A DNA stretch of 12,174 nt from JBOGZI01 sp050697275 (lineage in GTDB: Bacteria; Actinomycetota; Thermoleophilia; Solirubrobacterales; 70-9), in the NCBI GenBank assembly GCA_050697275.1, contig JBOGZI010000007.1:1-12174 (forward strand). The letters run 5' to 3'. The notes below the pieces were generated by a model. The model did no database searches and was not told the origin of the DNA. It saw nothing but the letters and a program-made list of their open reading frames with translations. The translations under genes and the position numbers were made by a program. Each line of letters opens with the position of its first letter. The stretch's first letter is position 1. Below are positions 6,189 to 12,174 of this stretch, piece after piece.

Positions 6189-7981
6189 CAGTTACCCACC
6201 CCCGGCAATTGGGTGTTGGCCCCGACCCCCGGCAGCAGTGAGGAGCCACCGGCTCCCGGGACCGGGACGGGCTGGCCCAGAATCCCCTCCAGCTGCCGCT
6301 GGATCCCGGGGAGCTCCTTCGGCTTGATGCCGAGCTCGCCGAGCCGATCGAGCACGCTGTCGCGGATGTCCCCGGCCTCCTCCTGCTGGCCGGACTGCTC
6401 GAGCGACGAGATCTCCATCACGTCCCGGATCAGCTGCAGGGCCTCGAAATCGGATTCGCTGAGCCCGCCGGAAGCGCTCCGCGAGCTCGCCCCGCCGCGC
6501 GGCTCGGAGGCGGGAACGGCGCCCACCGGGCTCTCCAGGTTGGGCGGGTCCTGGTTCTCGCAGGGCTGGTCGGGGCGGAAGGGGGTCTTCGCCGAGGAGT
6601 TCAGCGCGGGCTGGGCGCCGATCAGCGGGAACGTGAGGTTGGCGCCGAGCGTGTTTCCGAGCGGCAGGTCCGAGAGCTCGGGCGACTCGAAGGCGATCGT
6701 GTTGGGCCCGCCGGAGCCGAGCACGCGGAACCACTGACCCTGGGCGTCGCCCGAGCGACTCTCGCCGGAGACGCCGGTGAGGCCGTAGCCGGTCTCCTTG
6801 TAGACCTGGCCGGCGGGATCGGGCAGCCCGGGCAGCGGGGCCGCGGGGACGTCCATGTTGCCCCAGGGGACGATCACCTGGACGAAGCAGTTCGCCAGCG
6901 CCCGCGACTCCTCCAGGAAGGGCAGGGTCTCCTTGGTGAGCCGCGCCAGGCTCGGGATCGTCGGGCGCAGGTCCTTGACCAGTCCCCGCAGCTCCGGCTT
7001 GGAGACGAGCTGGCGGGCCTGGCCGATCCACGGGTTGGCGTGAGTGAGGGCGGTGTTGGCTGCCCTGGTGCCGGGCAGCGCCTCACGGGCGAAGGCGCGG
7101 AGCTGCGGGAAGGCGGCGTTCAGCTTGGCCAGCGCCGGCTCGCCCTCGGAGAGCACGCCGGGAAGCTCTTGGATCGCCAGCTCCAGGGAGTCGCTCTCGG
7201 CCGCGAAGGAGCCGGTGAAGATGCGGAAGTTGGTGACCAGGTCCTTGAGCTGCTCCTGGTTGCGGTTGAGCGCCTCGAAGGTCCCGCCGAGATTGCGGAC
7301 GAAACCGGCCAGATCGCCGGGCTGGGTGCCGAGCAGCGCCTCGTTCACCTGGGCGGTCGAGCTGTAGGCGGCGGGGGAGGTCCGGAAGGACTCGCGGAAG
7401 CCCTCGCCTCCGGAGACCTTCTCGCAGGCGCCCCGGGGGGGATTGACGCCGCACAGCGCGGTGCCGAACTCCTTCAGGAAGAGCTGCAGCTTCTCGCGGA
7501 CCGGAGCCTGCAGCGAGGTCAGCACCTGGTCGAACTGCACCGAGATCGAGGTCTGCTCCAGCGGGATCACCGAGCCGCTGTCGAGCTCCTCGGCGCCCGG
7601 CGTGCCCGGGTTCATGTCGACGAACAGGTTCCCCTCCAGGAAGAGGCGCGGGCGGAGCTGGAGGATGGCGTCCTCCTTGACCGGGCGCCCCTCGTCGTCG
7701 ATCCTCATCGTCACCAGGGCGGCGTCCTCGCCGTCGCCGTCCCCGTCGCTGACATGCTCGACCGCGGTCACCTCGCCGACGTCCACGCCGGAGACCCGAA
7801 CCGGGCTGTCGACCCGCATGCTCTGGGCGTCGGTGAAGACGGCCTTCAGCGTGTAGCCCTCTCCGGTGAACGGGATCGACTTGGTGAAAGCGAGATAGAA
7901 GCCGATCACGGTGAGCACGATCGCGATCAGCCCGATCTGCAGGGTGGAGAGGCTGCGGCTGTCGGTGGGTCGCGGGGTCAT
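6188..7981 (-). CDS. Mce/MlaD family protein, fourth of the mce block
   Basis: This encodes a 597-residue Mce subunit. A membrane anchor lies at about 14-32 (TLQIGLIAIVLTVIGFYLA). The MlaD domain spans about 41-125, with VRVSGVDVGEV (61-71) and LRPRLFLEGNLFVDMNPG (109-126). A short acidic DGDGDGED loop (79-86) interrupts the domain. QFDQVLTSLQAPVREKLQLFL (149-169) starts the helical region, which runs to about 365. Cys177 and Cys186 bracket a CGVNPPRGAC turn that may be disulfide-closed; Cys365 and Cys474 are further candidates. The tail (about 480-597) is Ser/Gly/Pro-rich but includes a predicted helix (about 508-570) ending KPKELPGIQRQLEGILG, then PVPVPG and two LPGVG copies. The start ATG at 7979-7981 overlaps the preceding stop by 4 nt (ATGA). 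The TGA stop overlaps the next start by one base, so the gene is coupled on both sides. Confidence 0.93.
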   Translation of the reverse strand: MTPRPTDSRSLSTLQIGLIAIVLTVIGFYLAFTKSIPFTGEGYTLKAVFTDAQSMRVDSPVRVSGVDVGEVTAVEHVSDGDGDGEDAALVTMRIDDEGRPVKEDAILQLRPRLFLEGNLFVDMNPGTPGAEELDSGSVIPLEQTSISVQFDQVLTSLQAPVREKLQLFLKEFGTALCGVNPPRGACEKVSGGEGFRESFRTSPAAYSSTAQVNEALLGTQPGDLAGFVRNLGGTFEALNRNQEQLKDLVTNFRIFTGSFAAESDSLELAIQELPGVLSEGEPALAKLNAAFPQLRAFAREALPGTRAANTALTHANPWIGQARQLVSKPELRGLVKDLRPTIPSLARLTKETLPFLEESRALANCFVQVIVPWGNMDVPAAPLPGLPDPAGQVYKETGYGLTGVSGESRSGDAQGQWFRVLGSGGPNTIAFESPELSDLPLGNTLGANLTFPLIGAQPALNSSAKTPFRPDQPCENQDPPNLESPVGAVPASEPRGGASSRSASGGLSESDFEALQLIRDVMEISSLEQSGQQEEAGDIRDSVLDRLGELGIKPKELPGIQRQLEGILGQPVPVPGAGGSSLLPGVGANTQLPGVGN

Positions 7982-9780
7982 GGCGCCGCGAACTCCCTCA
8001 GTCCGCTCTGCCGCAGGAAGATGTCGGTCCGCCCGAAGGGGGCCGCACCCGGGATCCCCTCGGCGATGTTGTAGACGCCGAAGGTGGGGTTGTCGCGGTG
8101 CTGGCCCTTGGAGAGGGCCTCGCCGACGATGTAGCCGAACTGACCGGCCTGGCAGTTGGGCGCCGCCTCGGTGCCGCTCGGCCCGTAGGGGCTGCCGTGC
8201 AGGATCGGCTGCTGGACGTCGTCGTCGGGGTTGTCCGTGAAGGTGCCCGGCGCTCCGTCGGCGACTGCCTGCGGATCCACCTCCGTGGCCGGGTCAGCCG
8301 CCTGCGGGTCGAAGGCGCCGCCGACGATCGGGCTGGGCGGTGGAGCCGGCGGCGTGGTGGAGTTGCCGGCATTGCCCGCCTTCGGGTTCGGCGGCGCCGG
8401 GGGCGGCGGCTCGGGCTGGTACGGCGAGAAGGTGCCGTCGGCCTGGGACCCGGAGTTGTTGTTCAGCGGGTTGCGGGGGAAGTGGTCGGGCGTGGTGGTG
8501 CCCGGAACGCCGGGGGCGACCAGCCGCTCGGCGAGGCTGATCTGGCCGCCGCCGGGGGCGAAGACCTGGCCTGAGAAGTGCTCGGGCAGGTTCTGGAACC
8601 AGTAGTTCCAGTAGTTGCAGACCGTCTGGTAGGGCACCAGGAAGCTGCCGGCTTGCTGCACCTCGTCGAAGAGATCGCTGAGGCGGACCAGCGTGATCAG
8701 GGTCCCGGGCTCGTCCATCAGCTGCTCGAGCTCGCTCAGCACGCCCTCGAGGTCCTTGTTGGTCTGCACGGTGCGGGGCAGCACCTTCGCTCCCCGCGAG
8801 ATCGCGTCGTTCAGCAGCGGCAGGGAGACGCGCAGGTCGTGGACGCCCGGGCGCAGCAGGCGGGAGAACTCGGCGAAGTCCCGCAGGAAGGGCCGCTGCA
8901 CCGGGAGGGAGCGGATGCCGGTTTCAAGCGTGGGGACGCCTTCCTCGATCGTCCGGCGGAGCGACTCGGGGTCGGAGGAGATCGCGGCGAACGAGATCGC
9001 GGCGTGGGTGAAGAACTGTGCGTTGTCCTCGGCGACCGGGGCGACGATCCGCGCCGCGTCCGCGAGCTCGGGGAAGAAGTCGACCAGCTCCGTGGTCGGG
9101 TCGGCGAGGGCGCTGGAGACCGGCTTCAGGTTGTTGAAGAGCGGGTTGAGCGACTCGATCGCCTGGTTGAGGGAGGTGCCCCGGCCGGCGAACGCGCCGC
9201 CGAAGCCCTCCAACACCTTGCGGCTCGACTCGCGCGTCGCCGTGTCGAAGGTGTTGCCGATGTCGTCGAACTCTGTCTGCTGGACCTGGCGGAGCTCCTC
9301 ATCGGTCTGCGGGAGCGCGATCGTCCCGCCCTCGGGCAGGGCGCCGCCCTCGCCGCGCTCGATCTCGAGGTACTTGAGCCCGAACGAGGAGCGATAGCGC
9401 ACCCGCACGAGCGAGTCCTCGGGCAGTGGCTTGGCGGTCTCGTCCAGCTTCAGGTTGAGCTGGGCGTAGGCGTTCGCGGTCGCCTCCGCCCCGCCGACCC
9501 CGATGTCGGTGGTGCACGGAGAGCTCTCCCCCTCCTCGAGCTGGATCGTCTCGATCGACTCGATCACGCCGACCCGGTTGCCGCCGATCCGGACCTCGTT
9601 GTTGGGCGCCATCCGGCCCGCGTTGCACATCTCGGCCGAGACCCGGTAGACCGGGACGAAGGGCAGGCCCTGGTTGGCGTTGTAGGCCAGGAAGACGGCG
9701 ACGATCACGATCAGGGTCGTGACCGCCCCGACCATGGTCGGCGACGCCGCCAGCGAGCGAGTCCTTCCCCGGCCGCCCAT
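7978..9780 (-). CDS. Mce/MlaD family protein, third of the mce block
   Basis: This encodes a 600-residue Mce subunit. ATG at 9778-9780 is chosen because AGGAG (9789-9793) lies 8 nt upstream and the anchor helix follows at the normal place (about 17-34, VGAVTTLIVIVAVFLAYN). The frame stays open to 10116, but that extension is Arg/Ser/Pro-rich shadow of the preceding gene. The MlaD domain (about 43-143) has VRIGGNRVGVI (63-73) and VRYRSSFGLKYLEIERG (127-143). It carries an extra loop at about 80-105 with Cys89, which may pair with Cys52. TEFDDIGNTFDTATRESSRKVL (169-190) opens the helical region, running to about 380. The tail is Pro-rich (PEPPPPAPPNP, 456-466; PPAPPPSP) and ends in a segment with PNCQAGQFGY (541-550). 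It overlaps the following gene by 4 nt (ATGA) and is preceded by a 12-codon mini-ORF. Confidence 0.92.
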   Translation of the reverse strand: MGGRGRTRSLAASPTMVGAVTTLIVIVAVFLAYNANQGLPFVPVYRVSAEMCNAGRMAPNNEVRIGGNRVGVIESIETIQLEEGESSPCTTDIGVGGAEATANAYAQLNLKLDETAKPLPEDSLVRVRYRSSFGLKYLEIERGEGGALPEGGTIALPQTDEELRQVQQTEFDDIGNTFDTATRESSRKVLEGFGGAFAGRGTSLNQAIESLNPLFNNLKPVSSALADPTTELVDFFPELADAARIVAPVAEDNAQFFTHAAISFAAISSDPESLRRTIEEGVPTLETGIRSLPVQRPFLRDFAEFSRLLRPGVHDLRVSLPLLNDAISRGAKVLPRTVQTNKDLEGVLSELEQLMDEPGTLITLVRLSDLFDEVQQAGSFLVPYQTVCNYWNYWFQNLPEHFSGQVFAPGGGQISLAERLVAPGVPGTTTPDHFPRNPLNNNSGSQADGTFSPYQPEPPPPAPPNPKAGNAGNSTTPPAPPPSPIVGGAFDPQAADPATEVDPQAVADGAPGTFTDNPDDDVQQPILHGSPYGPSGTEAAPNCQAGQFGYIVGEALSKGQHRDNPTFGVYNIAEGIPGAAPFGRTDIFLRQSGLREFAAP

Positions 9781-9818
9781 CAGCCCTGCTCCTGTCGTGT
9801 GTTCGCGGTGGTGGTCAT
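9780..9818 (-). CDS. 12-codon bridging mini-ORF between two mce genes
   Basis: ATG at 9816-9818 overlaps the stop of the preceding Mce gene as ATGA. The frame encodes MTTTANTRQEQG and stops with TGA at 9780-9782, which itself overlaps the next Mce gene's ATG as TGATG. The ORF therefore joins two genes otherwise 34 nt apart with no untranslated base between them. The Shine-Dalgarno of the downstream gene (9789-9793) lies inside it. It could carry ribosomes across the junction for translational coupling. It could equally be chance, or the remnant of an older start. No function for the peptide is proposed. Confidence 0.35.
   Translation of the reverse strand: MTTTANTRQEQG
9789..9793 (-). promoter_or_regulatory. 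Shine-Dalgarno of the third mce gene
   Basis: The minus strand reads AGGAG 8 nt before ATG at 9778-9780. This supports that start over the longer open frame that continues to 10116. Confidence 0.7.
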
Positions 9819-11659
9819 GGCGCCAGCAGGAAGTCGAGGATTCCTCCGCCCGAGGAGGAGCTCGGGCCGGGGGCCGGCGGGAGGGTCGGGAGCGGATTGC
9901 CCAGATCGGGCAGCGGGGGCAGGGGCGCCTTCGGGGGCAGGCCGAGGATCTCGCGGATCTCCTTCGGGGTGAGGTCCTCGATCGGGTCGGTCGGCTTGCC
10001 GCCGGGCTGCTGCTTGCCGCCGACCGGCTCCTGGACGGTGGGGGCGGTGCTCTGGCTCTGGAGCCCGGCCCGCGGGGCGCCGTCCGGATCGCAGATCCCG
10101 GTGTTGGTGCTGCCACTCGCTACCGGCGCCGAGCAGACGCTCGGGTGGTACGGCGGCAGGGTTGTCGAGCCGAGCCGGGTGGTGCCGCCGGGCCCGATCG
10201 TCCCGGGCGTGATCCCCGGCTGGTAGTCGCCGAGCACAGAGACGCAGTGGGCCGCTTCGCGGATGTCCTGGGTGTTGCCCGCGCCGACCGCGGTCCGCTT
10301 CGGCCAGCCGCCGTGGTCGCCGGCGGCGCCCTGGACCGGGCCGCCGGCGCTGTACTCGCCGCACTCGCCTGCCTCACTGGCGGTGCCCTCCCCGACGATC
10401 TGGATCGAGAGCCCGTGGCCGATCCGGTCGAAGAGGTTGAGCGAGGCGGCCTGGACGTAGCCGTAGTTGAGCAGGCCCTCGAGGCCCGTGTAGCCGGGGT
10501 TGCCGGTGCCGCCGCCGGCGCCGCAGGCGGACTGGCTTCCGGTCAGCTGGCCGCCTATGCGCTGCTCCAGCAGAGCCACCCGGCGGTCCGCCTCGCCAGG
10601 CAGCTCGCGCAGGTCGGTGCGGGCGTCGCAGTCCTCCTCGACGGCCCGCCGGGGGTCGTCGAGGCTCTCGAGGAAGGTCGCGATCAGGTCTCCGGCGGGC
10701 TGGGCCTTCAACGCGGTGGTGTTGAGCTGGGCGATCTCCTCCTTCGCCTTCACCACCGCTCGGTGACCGAACGCGGAGGCGTCGCCGAGGGCACGCAACG
10801 AGTCACGGGAGGCGTTGTTGAACCTGGGCAGGTTGGTGCCGAGCTTCTTCAGGCCCGGCGCCGCGGCCTTCAGGTCGATCAGCAGCGGGGTCTGCTGGCG
10901 AGCCAGGTTGGCGAGCTCGATCATCACCGGCTTCAGCTCGAAGAGGAAGTCATCGAGGAGGTCGAAGTTCCGGGCGAGGTCGTCGCGGCGCTCCGCCGAG
11001 ATGCGGGCGGTGTCCTCCGCCTCGTCGATGAAGCCGACGACGTCCTCGCGCCGCTCCGCGAGCCGGGCGAAGATCTGATCGGCGTCGACGTTGAGCTGGG
11101 CGATGAGCGTGTTCTGGCGGCCGAGGATCTTGAGCACCTTGCTCAGCTCCCGGAGCGCCGGCGCGCCCGCGCGGATCGCGGGGTTCAAGTTCTCGGCGTT
11201 GGCGACCAGCGCGGTGCCGAACTCGTTGAGGATGAGCTGGAAGCGGCGCTTGAACGGCTCCCGCAGCGTGTTCTGGACCAGGTCGTTCTGGACGGTGGTC
11301 TGGTTGCGCGCCGCCGGGATCGGTCCCTCGAGGGGCGCGTCGCCGCTGCCCGGCTGGCAGTCGAGGAAGTACTCGGCGATCAGCGACTGGGGCTCCGAGG
11401 AGCAGCTCGCCTCGGAGGTGAGCTCGGGAAACTCGGGGTCGACCTCGAAGCTGATCAGCGCCGTCTTCTGGGGGGTGATGTCGAGGTCGGTGATCGTGCC
11501 GGCCTTGACCCCGGCGATGCGGAGCTCCGATCCCTTGACGATGCCGAACGCGTTGAACAGCTCCGCCTGGTACTTGCGGCTGTCCTCGGCGCCGGCGCCG
11601 ACCGCCAGGGTCGCCGCCCCGAGCACCACCAGTGCGAGTGTCAGCCCGATCCGTCTCAT
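9815..11659 (-). CDS. Mce/MlaD family protein, second of the mce block
   Basis: This encodes a 614-residue Mce subunit. Its N-terminus is short: MRR, a hydrophobic stretch (4-22), then AGA-E (22-25), which reads either as a membrane anchor or as a cleavable signal peptide with an A-x-A site. The MlaD domain (about 29-104) has LRIAGVKAGTI (46-56), but its usual 'LGxxYIEL' region is SLIAEYFLD (92-100), flanked by Cys86 and Cys101. The helical region runs from about 128 to 335 (FKRRFQLILNEFGTALVANAENLNPAIR). The large tail is Cys- and Gly-rich (Cys344, 379, 433, 472, 509, 523), probably folded and disulfide-linked outside the cell. It ends with LTPKEIREILGLPPKAPLPP and a Pro/Ser-rich segment. 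ATG at 11657-11659 overlaps the preceding stop by 4 nt (ATGA). Confidence 0.92.
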   Translation of the reverse strand: MRRIGLTLALVVLGAATLAVGAGAEDSRKYQAELFNAFGIVKGSELRIAGVKAGTITDLDITPQKTALISFEVDPEFPELTSEASCSSEPQSLIAEYFLDCQPGSGDAPLEGPIPAARNQTTVQNDLVQNTLREPFKRRFQLILNEFGTALVANAENLNPAIRAGAPALRELSKVLKILGRQNTLIAQLNVDADQIFARLAERREDVVGFIDEAEDTARISAERRDDLARNFDLLDDFLFELKPVMIELANLARQQTPLLIDLKAAAPGLKKLGTNLPRFNNASRDSLRALGDASAFGHRAVVKAKEEIAQLNTTALKAQPAGDLIATFLESLDDPRRAVEEDCDARTDLRELPGEADRRVALLEQRIGGQLTGSQSACGAGGGTGNPGYTGLEGLLNYGYVQAASLNLFDRIGHGLSIQIVGEGTASEAGECGEYSAGGPVQGAAGDHGGWPKRTAVGAGNTQDIREAAHCVSVLGDYQPGITPGTIGPGGTTRLGSTTLPPYHPSVCSAPVASGSTNTGICDPDGAPRAGLQSQSTAPTVQEPVGGKQQPGGKPTDPIEDLTPKEIREILGLPPKAPLPPLPDLGNPLPTLPPAPGPSSSSGGGILDFLLAP

Positions 11660-12174
11660 GGGTTCCCCGGCAGGGTCTGGTCCTTACCGGCGCAGTCGAG
11701 AGCCCCGCCCGGCTCGTCGTCATAGGAGGGGTCGTCCTCGTAGCGCAGGCGGCTGATCTCCGTGTCGGTGGGCTGCGAGCCGTCGTCCCTGAAGTTGACG
11801 TTGGAGCCGGGGCAGCGCCGGTTGTTGAAGAGGTCGAGCCCGGCCCCCTCGAGCAGGCCCTGGATCACGGCCGAGTCGGTGACGCCCGGCGGGATGATCG
11901 GGACGAGGGCCGGCGAGAATGAGTTGAGCGTTGTGGAGATGCGTCCGATGCCGCCGATCGCGTCCGGGAAGCCGGAGTGGCTGAAGTCGTCGAACCAGCC
12001 CGAGATCGCCTCGGTGGTGATGTAGGGACGGAAGAACTCGAGCTGCCGCAGCCCGCCACCGCTCAGCGCCTGGGCCGAGGCCGGCAGGGCGCCCTCGCGG
12101 GACTGGCCGTTGCGGGTGACCGGGCCCACCCCGATCTCGGCCAGCGGCACCTGCAGCTCGGTCAGCTCGATCAG
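11656..12174 (-). CDS. Mce/MlaD family protein, first visible of the mce block (C-terminal 172 residues)
   Basis: The frame is open to the right edge, so only the last 172 residues and the TGA at 11656-11658 are visible; the start is outside. The in-frame GTG at 12148-12150 is internal and not a start. The visible part holds LRQLEFFRPYITTEAISGWFDDFSHSGF (about 43-70), which resembles the segment closing the helical region of Mce proteins, followed by DAIGGIGRISTTLNSFSP. The tail has Cys121 (NNRRCPGSN) and Cys161 (LDCAGK) in an Asp/Pro-rich stretch. No MlaD domain can be seen, so the family call rests on the tail's character, the 4-nt overlap with the next mce gene and the position first in a run of six. 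YrbE/MlaE permease genes would be expected upstream, past the right edge. Confidence 0.8.
   Translation of the reverse strand: MIELTELQVPLAEIGVGPVTRNGQSREGALPASAQALSGGGLRQLEFFRPYITTEAISGWFDDFSHSGFPDAIGGIGRISTTLNSFSPALVPIIPPGVTDSAVIQGLLEGAGLDLFNNRRCPGSNVNFRDDGSQPTDTEISRLRYEDDPSYDDEPGGALDCAGKDQTLPGNP

Noticed and set aside
8379..8420. Proline-codon run as a possible DNA repeat
   Set aside because: It encodes the Pro-rich linker of the third Mce protein and has no regular unit beyond codon bias.
8578..9972. 464-codon plus-strand open frame opposite the third mce gene
   Set aside because: It is biased shadow sequence with no recognisable domain, antisense to a supported gene.
9781..10116. N-terminal extension of the third mce gene to 10116
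   Set aside because: The added residues are Arg/Ser/Pro-rich shadow of the preceding gene. ATG at 9778-9780 has AGGAG at 8 nt and puts the membrane anchor near the N-terminus.
9719..11725. 668-codon plus-strand open frame opposite two mce genes
   Set aside because: It is a GC-driven shadow. The minus strand carries MlaD motifs, anchors and phased overlaps, whereas this frame is low-complexity Ala/Arg/Glu/Val sequence with no domain.
12148..12150. GTG as the start of the first mce gene
   Set aside because: The frame continues open to the window edge, and the product from here would lack an anchor and MlaD domain; the real start is outside.

Overview
The window is very GC-rich, densely packed bacterial DNA. 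Gene content and style (a multi-gene mce block, DUF4349, GTG and TTG starts, stop/start overlaps) point to a high-GC actinobacterium. A Thermoleophilia/Solirubrobacterales-type lineage is my best guess, but it is an inference from gene style and not a phylogenetic result.

Layout, left to right. (1) Positions 1-966, plus strand: the C-terminal 321 codons of a DUF4349 membrane protein. (2) Positions 967-1054: a convergent gap holding a strong hairpin, probably a two-way terminator. (3) Positions 1055-1240, minus strand: a 61-residue rubredoxin. It is divergent, across 52 bp, from (4) a TTG-started NUDIX hydrolase of the NUDT19-like type at 1293-1940, plus strand. (5) Positions 1953-12174, all minus strand: one long apparent operon that enters from beyond the right edge. 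Read in its own direction it contains six consecutive Mce/MlaD-family genes: the tail of the first (11656-12174), then 9815-11659, 7978-9780, 6188-7981, 4824-6188 and 3146-4810. These are followed by an SCP2 sterol-carrier-like protein (2676-3095) and an unrecognised soluble protein (1953-2642).

Six Mce genes in a row fit the mceA-F organisation, whose products form a hetero-hexameric lipid-binding tube on a YrbE/MlaE-type ABC permease. The permease and ATPase genes are not in the window; if present they should lie beyond the right edge. The Mce genes are joined by 4-nt ATGA or 1-nt TGATG overlaps or by short gaps. One junction is bridged by a 12-codon mini-ORF that overlaps both neighbours. 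A single-domain SCP2 protein directly after the last Mce gene suggests a cytosolic lipid acceptor for the imported substrate. The 50-nt gap before it folds into two adjacent hairpins, one covering its Shine-Dalgarno sequence.

No IS element, CRISPR array, tRNA or rRNA was seen, and no stretch over 300 bases lacks a gene. I do not see a wholly new system. The most interesting material is the SCP2 plus unknown-gene extension of the mce operon and the RNA-level features at its gene junctions.
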